64,000 bases of DNA from Podospora pseudoanserina (taxonomy: Eukaryota; Ascomycota; Sordariomycetes; Sordariales; Podosporaceae): positions 2,232,001 through 2,296,000 of the forward strand of contig NC_085925.1 in the NCBI RefSeq assembly GCF_035222485.1, read 5' to 3'. Shown one piece after another: positions 20,295-30,961 of this stretch. Every line of letters starts with the position of its first letter. Within the stretch, counting starts at the first letter, position 1. The notes under the pieces were generated by a model. It ran no database searches, was not told the origin of the DNA, and saw only the letters and a list, made by a program, of their open reading frames with translations. The translations under genes were made by a program, and so were the position numbers.

Positions 20295-21201
20295 TCAGAC
20301 TCTCTCTTGCGCAGCCGTAAATTCCATCAACCCAACCTTTGCCCTCGACTCCTCAACCCAGCACTCAAACCACAGCGGTCCAGCCTCCACCACCCTGACT
20401 GGTGTAGTTTTGACTGCTACCGCGGTTTCTGCCCTGGATGCCACTGAGGTGACGCACCCCCCCTTGCCTTTTCTGTCTTGTGGCTCTGGTGGAGGATCAG
20501 TTGGTTCTGAGGGGATCCAATCTTGATGGTGCTGGCCTCTGTTTTTAGCACCATTGCCGACCATATTTAGACAAAGGAAAAAGTTCACTTACACCGATGG
20601 GAGCAGCAGCGTCATCTTTCAGCTCTACAGCTAGCGTGAACGTGCACCCCTCTGGTATCGGACTCAACCGCTCCATCGCCTGCGCCATCTTGAGGAGGCA
20701 AGCCCGGAATTGCTCGTTGAGGTTGGTGAGGTTAAGGGAGGGGTGGTTAAGTAACGGCTCACGGGTGACTTCGGAGCGGAAGTCCTTTTGCAGGATCCGG
20801 GCGTGGGTGGCCATGGAGGGGGTTGTCCAGGTTGGGAAGTGGGAGGTGTCGAATGTGTAGCGTTCTAGGACTGAGCCGGGAGGGATGGGGGATGGGGAGG
20901 GGGGGAAGGAGAGGGAGAAAGGGTTGAGAGGGGAGTGGATTACTACTGCTATGAGGTAGACTTTGCCTGATGATAGCTGGGCGGCGACGGAGGAGACGGC
21001 GTCGGTGATCCAGGTGCATACTTTTGGGTGACGGTTTTGGTGGACGGGGAGGTTGTAGGCGCGGGCGGAGAGGAAGGTTTCGGGGGGGTAGAGACGGCGG
21101 TAGAAGAGGATGTTGTGGATGGCGACGGTGAGGAAGGTGTTGAATGATGTGAGGAGGATGTGGGATTGGTCTATGGGGAGGGAGGAGGATTCGTCGGCCA
21201 T
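20295..21201 (-). CDS. rev7: Rev7/MAD2B, HORMA-domain subunit of DNA polymerase zeta
   Basis: Complement join 20295..20531, 20593..21201; 281 residues (284 if the upstream Met at 21210 is used; ACCATGG favours 21201). Exon 1 carries the HORMA hallmarks: FLTVAIHNILFYRRLYPPET, YNLPVHQNRHPKVCTWI, AVSSVAAQLSSGKVYLIAVV and the ERLSPIPEGCTFTL stretch. A 61-nt intron (GTAAGT...CCAG) joins APIG to HHQDWIPSEP, and the tail TTPVRVVEAG then LWFECWVEES is the conserved end of fungal Rev7. Rev7 bridges Rev1 and Rev3 in translesion synthesis, and HORMA proteins close a seat-belt loop on a partner peptide. It is divergent from kap114. The 5' part of the gene is C-rich in codon ends. Confidence 0.88.
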
Positions 21202-21791
21202 GGTGACCATGAAAGGAGGTTATTTTGGGCTTTAGCGTATATGATGAGACTTGATGTATTCGGGGATTTGACACTAAGCGCTGTGGCTGTTGTTGAATCT
21301 GGTTCTGATGCTTACACGAGAGCGAATGGAGGGGTTTCCATTGTTTGGTGGGAAACGCGACGAGTCGTGCATTCCGCAACGCCAAAGCATGTGACCGGTA
21401 GCTTGTACAAGAAAGAGAGTTACTTGGCGGGGAAAAGCTGGACTATTCTGTCTGCCTTCCCCACGTCTGGCGCGTGCCCCTGCTCTGCCAATTAACCTCT
21501 TAAGCTTCGAGGTCCAGCGCTCCACTCGAGATTTTGGAGGAGGCGTCAGTCTTCTGAAATGCAACCCCACCTTCGGATAACACCGCCATTCTGATATTTC
21601 GAGACAGTCCCGTCACGTTCTGACAGCAGCTCGCCGTGTCGTCCAGAGTTGCCTAAAAGTATTCCGAAAACGTGGACAGCAAGGTTCTGTCTACTCTTAT
21701 ACAACAACACTAGCTGTGACAGCTATTATCGAATACGGCGTAACCCCCCCAATTCCCCGCGAATCATTATTCCGAGCTCCAGCTGTCCACC
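21202..21791. promoter_or_regulatory. Divergent promoter region rev7/kap114
   Basis: 590 bp between the two start codons (minus-strand rev7, plus-strand kap114). No gene and no specific factor site was recognised. Confidence 0.5.
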
Positions 21792-24700
21792 ATGGACGCC
21801 CATCTCGTCCAAGTCCTTGTCGACACGCAAAAGCCCCAAGGAGCGCCTCGAAAACAGGCCGAGCTCGAACTCCAACTTGCCCAAAGGAACCCCGACTTTC
21901 CTCTAGCACTCACACGCATCGGCCTATCACAGCAGCTCGCGGTCGGAATCCGACAGGCATCCCTGAGTGCCCTCCGCAGATTTGTTGAGAAGAACTGGCA
22001 ACCCGAGGGCAATGATCCGGACCATGTGCCCATTTCCGACGAGACCAAAGAGTATTTGAAGACCACTATTCTCAACCTCGCCATAGCTCCCGAGGATGAG
22101 CAGGATGAGCGCAAGGTCAAGGTCTCGGCCAGGTAAAACAAGACACAAGACCCCTTCACGGGCAAGGATGCTAGCTGTTGGAGAACAGGGAAGGAGGAGC
22201 TAACACCCCTTGTGTAACAGTCTTCTTATTTCGAAGATCGCCGTCGCCGACTTCCCACACAACTGGCCCAACCTCCTGCCCACCGTACTGGGTATTATGC
22301 CCACTGGCAACGATGCTCAGCTCCATGGCGCTCTTCGAATTTTGCAGGACCTTGTAGAGGAGGCTATCACCGATGAGCAATTCTTTAGCTTGGCCCGCGA
22401 CATTATTACGGCATGCTACGAGGTGGCCTTGAACGTAAACCGCAAGTCTCAGCATCGTGCGCTGGCTGTCGCTGTCTTGCGCGCATGCTTCGACCTGATG
22501 GAAGTTGTGAAGGATGGCCACAAGAAGGAGGTTAAAGCCTTTGCCGATGAAGTCTTGTCTGGGTGGCTTCCATTCATGGAGCAGGTCGTCTCCAGCCCGC
22601 TTCCAGAAGTTGCCAATGCGGATAGCCAACCGGAGGAGTGGTACGGCCCAGTTGCGCTCAAGATCCAGGTCCTCAAGACTCTGATCAAGATCAAGACCGT
22701 ATTTGGTTCTCTTCTCTTGCCTCAGAGCCCCAAGTTCTTCACGGTAACATGGCAGGAGCTGAAGCGGTTGGGACCTGTGTACGAAGCACTCTACGTTACT
22801 AGTGACTCGCAGAGCCGCTTGGAAGACACAGATGGCCTTCCGTATTCGGTCGACGTCCTGGTGTTGGATGAGCTGGACTTCCTTAACCAGTGCATGCGGG
22901 CAAGCCCTGTGGCAAAGTCGCTGGAGGCTGAGATTGCCAGTCACGGATCGGTACACAACACGCCTTGGGTTCTGGAACTCATGGAGATCCTCGTCAGGTA
23001 CGGGCAGGTCAGCCAAGAGGAGGAGGGCCTCTGGGAGCTTGATGTTTCTCTCTACCTTGCCGAGGAGACGTCCGTGTCCTCAAACTACACGGCCAGAACC
23101 GCCTGCGGTGACCTGCTCATCAAGATGGGTGAGTGGATGGGCGAGGACGCCTTCGTTGGGCTGTATGCGTTTACCAAGACACTCTTCGTGGGAGAGCACC
23201 CAAGCTGGCAGAAGCAGGAGGCGGCTCTTTTCCTGTTCATCTCCCTCTTCAACGATTTTTATGACTGCGAAAAGAACATCCCACTGAACATGTCCCACGC
23301 CTGGCTGGAGCTTGTCAACTACGCCATCGGCAGGCAGGACCTGCCCATGTTGCGCGCTAGAGGCTATCTGGTTGCTGGTGCCTTGGCCAGGACATATGAG
23401 CCAGCTCTTGGTTTGCTGGACGCCGTCATCACCGCTATGAACCAGGACGAGTCTGAGCTTGTGCAGGTAGCTTGCGTCAAGGCAGTCGAAGGCTTCATTA
23501 TCGGTGGCGCTCCCATTGAAGCGCAAGTGCCCATTATCGTCGCTATCCAGCAATTCCTCGAATCCAAGGATATGAGCGATCTTGACGATGCCGAGGATCT
23601 TCTTGTCACTCTCCTCGACACGCTTAGGTCAGCGTTCAAGATGGACTACCGTATTGTCCTCTCGCCCGAGAGCAAGGCGCTCGACTTGGTGTTCTTGGTC
23701 GTGAAGCATGGTGCTGCCAACCTTCAAGTCGATGGCCTCGTCAACGATATTTTCTACGAGCTTGCCGAGAGGATTCAACAGATCGAAGACCCAGCTCTCT
23801 ATACCGCCCTTTGCAGCAAGGCTCTGCCCTCTATCACTAGCACCTTTGACGTTGCCAATCTCACTCAGGATGAGCCGCTGGTTACGATTGCAGCCGAGAT
23901 TCTCGCCGTTCTCCTCAACTTTGGTGTTGAGCCGCTGCCCGCCGGCTTGGTTGCCACGGTTCTTCCCAAGGTCAATCGGTTGCTTATGTCATCTGACGAA
24001 GCTGAGGTTCTTAGGCCGGCTGCCGAAGCTGTCAAATACATGCTCCAACACGACCATCAGCAGATGTTTAACTACCAAGACGAAAACGGCCGTTCTGGGT
24101 TAGAGGTCTGTCTCCACATTATCGACCGTCTCCTTGGTCAGAACTTGGAGGATAATGCCGCCGCTGAAGTTGGTGGTGTTGCTGCTGAACTCGTCGAAAA
24201 GGCTGGCCAAGAGAGGCTTGGTCCCTTTTTGCAACAGCTTTTGCAGGCTGTTGCGCAGCGTCTCGACAGCGCTCAGAATGTTGGTCTGATACAGTCTCTG
24301 ATCCTGGTCTTTGCTCGCCTTTCCGAGGTGGGCGCTCACGATGTTGTGGAGTTCTTGAGCGGCATCAACATAAACGGGCAGAATGGCCTGCAGGTTGTGC
24401 TGACCAAGTGGTTGGAGAACTCGGTCAACTTTGTGGGGTATGAGGAGACTGCGAGAAAGTGAGTACATTCTTGAATACGCATCGAAAGACAAATACTGAC
24501 ATGTCACAGCATCATCGCCCTCTCCAAGGTCTACGCCCTCAACGACCCCCGCGTCGCGCAGGTTCAGGTCAGGGGCCAACTCATCATTTCCGAGGGCAAC
24601 CGCATTAGGACACGATCCCAGACCAAGTTGCGTAAGTTCACCCTCCCCCCCTCTCCCATGTCTGTGATAAAAGCTTACATAACCAGCAGAGCCTGATCAA

Positions 24701-25060
24701 TACACCATCATCCCTGCCCCGCTCAAGATCCTCAAGCTCCTCGTCGACGACCTCGTCACCGCGTCAGGAGCCCAGCCAGCCTCCAAGGTAGCAGCTGCGG
24801 CGGCGTCCCAGTTTGCAGACCTCGACTCAGACGACGGGTCCGAGGGCTGGGAGGATGAGACCAACGACTTGGTCAACCTCGGCGCTGCCGTCTCTGCGGG
24901 CAACTTTGACTTTGGCGACAAGGTACGCAACGACGAGACGGGTGAGTATCTGAGGGTGTTCTTTGTCAAGGCGGCGCAGGAAAACACGGCGAACTTTCAG
25001 CACTGGTTTGAACTTCTTAGTGATGAGGAGAAGGGGAAACTGAGGGAGCTGGCTCAGTAG
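21792..25060 (+). CDS. kap114: Kap114/importin-9-type karyopherin beta
   Basis: Join 21792..22132, 22221..24458, 24510..24631, 24687..25060; 1024 residues (1023 if the acceptor three bases later is used). The N-terminus is an importin-beta N-domain (QASLSALRRFVEKNWQPE, then LLISKIAVADFPHNWPNLLP across the first splice). HEAT-type helical repeats follow, then an acidic loop near the C-terminus (LDSDDGSEGWEDETNDLV) as in Kap114/importin-9. Exon 3 gives IIALSKVYALNDPRV. The protein ends LLSDEEKGKLRELAQ, like the natural end of Kap114. Yeast Kap114 and human importin-9 carry histone H2A-H2B and TBP into the nucleus. The reading frame stays open for 61 more codons after the stop. Confidence 0.85.
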
Positions 25061-25675
25061 GACTTGGCCAGGACGTACAAAGGGAAGGTGCTGCCCTGGA
25101 ACTCGGAGGCTGATTTGCCCGTGGGGCATTTCAGGCTTATGGGCTACTATCAAGAGGTGCAGGAGGGGAGATTTGGGGATATTTTTAGAGGGATGATGAG
25201 ATGGGAAGAGGATAAGAAAATGAGAAAACTGGTTGCGGTCGCGTGAGTGAAAGTGGGAGGGTTGGATGGGTTTATTATGGGGATGTATATGCGTAGGTAA
25301 CAGCGATAGGTTTGGGGGGTGGTGGGGTGGTAGAAGTTTATGTAGTCGAGGTGTACAAAGCGTTGATTTTATGTAAACATGTCATTAAATCACGGCAGGG
25401 CCAGAGACAGCTTATCAGCGAAAGAGGATGAGTGTTGTCTGGAATGGGCCACTTGCAAGTTTTGCTTGATATCAAACTAGCTGATTCTTTTTGGTGATTC
25501 GTCATGGCCAAAAACGACAATGTGTCGTCACTAGCTTCCGACTTGGAGTTCGCCCATCAAAACAATAATATCAGCTTCGTTTCTTCGTAATAACATCATA
25601 AAGCGTACAACACTGCTACAAAACGCCCTTATCATTCTCTCCCCCTGCACCTCTTCTCAAAAAGTTTATACTCCA
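25061..25675 (+). other. Downstream of kap114, with an in-frame extension
   Basis: After the kap114 stop (TAG at 25058-25060) the same frame stays open to a TGA at 25244-25246 and encodes protein-like sequence (GHFRLMGYYQEVQEGRFGDI, then FRGMMRWEEDKKMRKL). Beyond that come AT-rich 3' sequences of kap114 and of the convergent PI31 gene. No other gene is seen. Confidence 0.4.
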
Positions 25676-26815
25676 TCAAATAATATCACCCCCAAACCCC
25701 CCAAACCCCCCTCCAAACCCACTACCTCCCCTACCACCACCCGGTCTCCCACCCCCAAACCTAGGCTGGCCCCCCGGACCAAGCGGATCCCACCTCGCCC
25801 CAGGCGGAACCTGCCCGTCAAAGCTCCCATCTCCCTCTCCCCTCGGTCCCTGAAACAACGGATCGTCAAACGTGGGATGCATACCGCCCCCTGCAAACCC
25901 TCCGCGCCCACCTGGTCTCCTTAGCCCGCCCGGACCGACAAAGCTGCCTCTGATGGGATCATCCGGTCCCAGGCCGGGAGGGTACAAATCGTTATGTCCC
26001 AGCCCTCCGAAATTCCCACCAGGCATGTTGAGGGGACCTCGAGGGGGTCGGTTGACTTCGTATTCGTCTTCAAAGTCAGGTGGCGGGAAGTCACCGGCTG
26101 GGATTGGCCTTGGGGGAGGGTTGGCAAGCGGGTCAGGGGCAGGGTAAGGGTTTGATTGGGCTGGTGGGGGGAGGTGAGGGGGGTCTTGTGGTCTACGGGG
26201 GTTAGGATCAAGACGGGTGGCTGATGCTGCTGGGTCTTCTTGATAGCCCTCTTTTTGGAGGGATGGTATCAACCGTTGGATGATGGAGATTTTGAGCAAA
26301 GAGACGAGGTCGGTTATACGTGCTTCGGAGATGAAGACGTTAGAGAGTTTGGAGTAGAGGTCTGAGCGGTCTTCGTTGCCTTCGGGTGTCATGGTTATGC
26401 GGACTGGGAGTGAGGCGTTGGAGATGTAATCTTTGGGTGTGATTTCGAAGCGGGCGATGCGTTCGTCTCCGGTGGCCAACCCCCGGACTTCAATCTTGGA
26501 GCCGAGGCGGTCGATGCGGATGACGAATTGCATGGAGGATTGGGGGTGGGCGTAGACGAAGCTGTGGGAGCTGGCGGAGGCGTTCCATGGCGGGGGGAGG
26601 CGAGGGGCGAGCTTGGCGCACTCGGACTCGATCTTTTGGTCTTCGTTGAGGCCGAGGAGGCGGAAGGAGAGGTTGGTGAAGCAGCTGTGAATGAATAGGG
26701 TGATGGCATCGAGGGAGGAGCTGAGGTCGGAGGTGGTGTCGTCTTTGGAGTGGGTGGGGAGGGCTTCGACCATGGAGCCTAGCACTGAGGCTGGGCTGAG
26801 GGGGTCGGTTGTCAT
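25676..26815 (-). CDS. PI31-type proteasome regulator (PSMF1/Fub1 homologue)
   Basis: 379 residues from the ATG at 26815 (MTTDPLSPASVLGSMVEALP); an upstream in-frame Met at 26932 adds 39 unlikely residues that are probably 5' leader. The N-terminal half matches the PI31/Fbxo7-type domain (LDAITLFIHSCFTNLSFRLL, then LPPPWNASASSHSFVYAHPQ). The C-terminal half is Pro/Gly-rich and carries the PI31 C-terminal signature HNDLYPPGLGPDDPIRGSF, GMHPTFDDPLFQG and PPGARWDPLGPGG. It ends in a Gly/Phe-rich tail. PI31 binds the 20S proteasome and affects its activity and assembly; the C-terminal part contacts the core particle. Intronless. The 3' end is strongly G-rich in the sense strand because of Gly codons. 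Confidence 0.88.
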   Translation of the reverse strand: MTTDPLSPASVLGSMVEALPTHSKDDTTSDLSSSLDAITLFIHSCFTNLSFRLLGLNEDQKIESECAKLAPRLPPPWNASASSHSFVYAHPQSSMQFVIRIDRLGSKIEVRGLATGDERIARFEITPKDYISNASLPVRITMTPEGNEDRSDLYSKLSNVFISEARITDLVSLLKISIIQRLIPSLQKEGYQEDPAASATRLDPNPRRPQDPPHLPPPAQSNPYPAPDPLANPPPRPIPAGDFPPPDFEDEYEVNRPPRGPLNMPGGNFGGLGHNDLYPPGLGPDDPIRGSFVGPGGLRRPGGRGGFAGGGMHPTFDDPLFQGPRGEGDGSFDGQVPPGARWDPLGPGGQPRFGGGRPGGGRGGSGFGGGFGGFGGDII

Positions 26816-28439
26816 TGTGAAGGTGATGGTGCGACAAATAGAAACTGGACTGATTTGGCGTAATGTATTTGGATGGTATCGGATGATGTGGATGTAATCA
26901 GGTTTAAAGAAGCTTGGTGAAGTAAAAGGCATAAAGAAGGTTCAACGTTCATGCGACCACTTGAAGCTTTGGCGGGGGTGCGGGGACCCTAGCCCCACTG
27001 ACGTAAGGTGCTGCCTATACTAGCGACTCTCAGCCCTACGGGTGGGGTGTTTTGGAGCTTCCACCAATGACAGATTAGAGTCGATTAAAGGGCAACTGAC
27101 ATTACTTGGAGACTGTTGTAAGCCGCAAACCAACAAACAGTGCCGCTATCATACAACATCAACTTCATTTTCCTATCTTATCACAATCTTTTTGCGTATG
27201 TAGCATTCTGATGCATCCACCAAAATGGTACCTCTGCGGTCTCTTGATCGTCTGATCCTGAACTCAAGGTGCTGTTCTCACCAAAGTTTCTTCCTTTCAT
27301 TCCCCAGAATATCCACCATGGCCATTTCCATGTCCGCTTCACCGCTTCTCTCTATATATGCCCAAGTGGGCAAAATAGCCATCAATGCTCAAGTGTGTAG
27401 CAACCAACGCCCACCCGACAACAGGTCGATATTTATTACGAGTATACTAATCTACATTACTCACTAAAATCTATTGTTTTCGATCTCAGGTGTTGATGGT
27501 ACACGAAAGATTCATGACCACCTGCTCGGCATACATCTATCGATCGACATCATGGCCAGCCGGAACCTCTTCACTGTTGTCCTTCTCAACTTTATTTACA
27601 TCTCCTTCATTCGGAGGTAAAGGGAGTGTTCAGGCTGGAGGTCGGAAAATGATGTTACGTTGCGAACCCATTCTCGGTGGTTTTTTGAGGGCTTGTTCGA
27701 TGTTGATGTCTCGGAGTAGGGCAGGATCAGGGGAATCCTGGGAGGATTCTGCGGGAGTTGACAAGACTGAGGTGGTGCCTAGGGTTGGTGGATTTGTCTG
27801 GATGATATAGGAGGTTGCGAACAGATAAGGTAGCTTGACAACAAGGATATCTTGGTCTTTTGGTGATGAAGGTAAAGACTTGGCCAAAGAGAATGCTCAA
27901 AGAGAACAGGGAGAGATGGCAGATATGGGTTCAGAGCAGAGTGATGCGATGGAAAGGTTGTGATTTGTTTGTTTCAAAGACCTGTTGATAACTGGGCAGG
28001 AGAAAAGATTTCGATGGGCCAAGAGGCCTATATTTCTGAATAAATAACCAGCAAACACTGCCCCGGTTCTCCGTGTGGGATTTATGCAGTGCGAGGTGCA
28101 GTGCCATGATGGGCTTGACGATGTCATCACTTCGACGATGTCATCGCTCGCCCCAGCCCAATCTCGCCGCTGGCTGCCCCGTCTCGCCGTCGGTCCATGC
28201 TTCCTGGCAATCTAAGTTCCTGCAGGTTTATTTCAATACATTCTCTCCCACTCTCACTCAACTCTTCCCTCCTCCCCACAACCTCTCCTCTGTCTTTTGA
28301 AGCCAACATAAGAAAGACACCATCATCCAAGACAAATTGTCCCAGCTCAAGACTCAAGCATTGTAAGTTATCGAGCTTCTCCCCAATGAAGTTCGTCAAC
28401 AACTAAACAATTCCTTCGATCAGATCAAAATCAAACAAG
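26816..28439. other. About 1.6 kb with no firm gene, and a possible spliced ORF
   Basis: A fragment near 27488-27619 reads like protein on the plus strand (KIHDHLLGIHLSIDIMASRN, then LFTVVLLNFIYISFIRR and stop) and is preceded by a CTCAG acceptor-like site. A short frame MAISMSASPLLSIYAQ lies upstream at 27319. I could not join them with confident splice sites, so a small spliced gene is only possible. The last part is the promoter and leader of the next ORF, with a likely 5'-leader intron at 28363-28423 (GTAAGT ... AACTAAAC ... CAG). Confidence 0.3.
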
Positions 28440-28763
28440 ATGTCCACCGCCCAGAACGCGACCACCGCGCCGGAGGAGCCCATCCTCTGCACCAAGTGCC
28501 CTCACGAGCCGGCGCGGATGGATGTCATGATGTCTCTCTCGCACGACCCTAGCAATCCGCGCGCGTACGTCCACACCGGGCCCAGGGACAATCTTGTTGA
28601 GATCAAAGAAGACATCACCAATGGCACCAAAAAAATTGTCACTTTGGTTTTCGAGTTCCCGCTCCGCCCCCATGATCCAGCCTGGGTTGAGAAGAGGTGC
28701 CGCACCTGGGGAATCAACCGGGAAATCTTCCTAGCCTCGGAGATTGGTGACCCAGTTCAGTAA
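28440..28763 (+). CDS. Small conserved-looking protein, 107 residues
   Basis: An intact ORF (MSTAQNATTAPEEP start, AAGATGTCC context) preceded by a C/T-rich leader with a well-formed intron at 28363-28423. It has a CxxC near the N-terminus (ILCTKCPHEP), an even mix of residues with a buried-looking strand (KKIVTLVFEFPL), and a C-terminal WVEKRCRTWGINREIF. No membrane span or signal peptide. I do not recognise the family. Balanced composition and the leader intron argue for a real gene. The strongly C-ending codons in the first half resemble neighbouring expressed genes. Confidence 0.65.
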   Translation: MSTAQNATTAPEEPILCTKCPHEPARMDVMMSLSHDPSNPRAYVHTGPRDNLVEIKEDITNGTKKIVTLVFEFPLRPHDPAWVEKRCRTWGINREIFLASEIGDPVQ

Positions 28764-29578
28764 GGGGGTTTGGGTGAAGGAAGCTTGGGGTTTTATCTTA
28801 AAAGGGCTTGGGGCGTTAGGTGAAGGGAACTTGACACTGGGCAGCTAGCTGCCTCTGGGAAATAACATGGGCCACATTTGACAATGCTGTTGATGTTGTT
28901 TTTGATTCATTTATCATAGTTGTGTCGCGTCTGATTTCCACAACTAAGGATTCAGCATCGGACTGGGCTATATGTTATGCCATGCATCCTCTCTTTTGAC
29001 ATAAAATGCTTCACTAGGTATCCTCCACACCCAACGTAGCATTCCGACAAAACATGCAGTGTGACGGGTCTAAACCAAAAAAACACCAGGTAGCCCCGCG
29101 ACCGCAGATAAGTCGGGAATAGCTTCTTGCGGGCATCATGCCCCCTCTTCGACCCCCACCTCGTCTACTCGGCATCATAGCCGAACCCCATTGTCGAGGA
29201 GAGAGTGTCGAGGAGAGAGTAGTCCGACACATTGGGTCAGCCGCAGTTGTCATGTCTTGATTCCATGATCTCCTGCAGCTTACATCTGTCAGCGCACCAC
29301 CACCACAGCCTATACTTGCCTGGAATATGGAAATATACCCACAACAGGAAAATACTCTTGATGGAGCAATATCATGAACCTGGCCGAAGCTGCATTCCGT
29401 CATGCACCAACTGCCGGAACAGGTGTTGCCAAGTGGGTGCACTAGACATGACCTCCCTTGCCAGATGTCCCCATCTGATCCTCTCAATGCATTGTCACAA
29501 AAAGCCAGCTGACCCATCTTCTCTAGATACAATGAACCTTACACCGCTTGATTCATCATCAAAGACGCAAACAACGCG
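28764..29578. other. Intergenic, no gene recognised
   Basis: The 3' sequence of the small ORF and the promoter of the monooxygenase. A 172-codon minus-strand frame (29014-29532) is Cys/Ser-rich without domain or splice support and is not taken as a gene. A 15-base direct repeat (GTCGAGGAGAGAGTG/A) sits at about 29193-29220. Confidence 0.4.
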
Positions 29579-30961
29579 ATGGGCCTCAAGACTTCAAAAC
29601 GGCCGTTCAACATAGCCATCATCGGTGGCGGCATCGCGGGCCTCACCACCGCTCTCTTCCTCCACCACTTCTGCCCCCCAGGCTCAATCGAGATCAACAT
29701 CTACGAACAAGCAGAACAATACCGCGAAATCGGCGCTGGCATCAACCTCGGCGTCAACGCCACCAAACTCCTCCACCAAATCGGCCTAGGCGACAAAATC
29801 AACGCTATCGCTGGCTCAAAAGATGGTGTTTTTTTCACCCTTCGACGCTGGGACAACAGCGAGGAGATAACGACCATCTACTCCAATGACTCAGGCAAGA
29901 TCCGCCAGGCGGCCGTATCACGGGCGGAGTTGCTCCAGGTTCTGCTCGATGCTATCAAGGAGAGAAAAGCAGCGACATTGCACACAAAGAAGAAGTGCCG
30001 GTCCGTCACCGTAAGTCCTTTCTCGTTCTCCGTTTTGCCATAGATATCTAACACCGCCTAGAAAACAAAATCCGCGATCAAAATAACCTTCACCGACACC
30101 ACAACCACCACGTCCTCCCTCCTCATAGCCGCGGACGGCATCCACTCCCCCATCCGCAATCAATACCTCCCTCACAGTCCCCCTCTCTACTCAGGCAAGA
30201 TAGTTTACCGTGGCCTGTTGCCGTTCTCTGCCTTGCCTACCCCCTGGCCAATTCAATCCCATCATGTTATGTGGATCGGACCAAACAAGCACCTCTTAGT
30301 ATACCCCATCTCCCAAGGCGAAACCCAAACGTTAAATTTTGTGGGCTGTATCACCACCCCGGAGGAATCCCTCGGAGACCTGAAAGAGTCCTGGTCCGCC
30401 ACTTGCCCAAGAGCGGAGTTGGAAAGGGATTTTGGGGATTGCGATGGGATAGTACAGGAACTGATCAGGTTACTGCCGGAGGAGGTGTCAAAGTGGAAGA
30501 TTAACGACCGGGAGGCGGCGGAGGGTTGGGTGTTTGAACAGGGGAGTGTGGTGCTAGTTGGGGATGCGGGACATCCTATGGTTCCGCATCAGAGTGCGGG
30601 GGCTGGGCAGGCGGTGGAGGATGGGTTTGTTGTTGGGAGGGCTATGGGTGAGTTTCTGAGGCGGGGGGATGGGAAACTGGAAGACTGGATGGGGGTGTAT
30701 GAACGGGTGAGGATGCCGAGGGCGAATAAAGTGCAGGAGACGAGTCGGGGGGCGGGGTATTTGTATCAGATGCAGGCGGAGAGTATGAAGGGGATGAGCT
30801 ATGATGAGTCTGTGCCGATTTTGAGGGATACGGTGCAGGAGAGGATGAAGTGGATTTGGGAGGAGGAGTTGGAGGGGGTGTTTGAGGAGGAGAGGGGGAG
30901 GTTGGTTGGAAAGGTGGAGGTGGAGGGGGGGAGGGGAGGAGGGGGTTGTTTTTGTATGTGA
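29579..30961 (+). CDS. Class A FAD-dependent monooxygenase (salicylate-hydroxylase-like)
   Basis: Join 29579..30010, 30062..30961; 443 residues. A Rossmann motif IAIIGGGIAGLTTAL lies at the N-terminus, then the E of IYEQAEQYREIGAGI, then the DG motif LLIAADGIHSP in exon 2 and the GD motif VVLVGDAGHPMVPHQSAGAG. Together these make a complete class A flavoprotein hydroxylase using FAD and NAD(P)H. A 51-nt intron (GTAAGT ... CTAACACCG ... TAG) sits between codons. The family hydroxylates small aromatic substrates; the substrate here is unknown. The 5' half uses C-ending codons and the 3' half is very G-rich. The last residues are Gly-rich and end CFCM, resembling a CaaX box, which is unusual for this soluble family. 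It has no pathway neighbours. Confidence 0.88.

Noticed and set aside
20227-20526. 99-codon plus-strand frame
   Set aside because: Antisense shadow of the second rev7 exon, whose TTPVRVVEAG and ECWVEES motifs are on the other strand.
20759-21385. 208-codon Pro/His/Arg-rich minus-strand frame
   Set aside because: Alternate-frame shadow of rev7; composition typical of a shifted C-rich gene.
22171-23016. 281-codon open frame antisense to kap114
   Set aside because: It is the shadow of the importin coding sequence; no domain, and the plus-strand gene is certain.
29014-29532. 172-codon Cys/Ser-rich minus-strand frame
   Set aside because: No splice or domain support; the Cys pattern is irregular.
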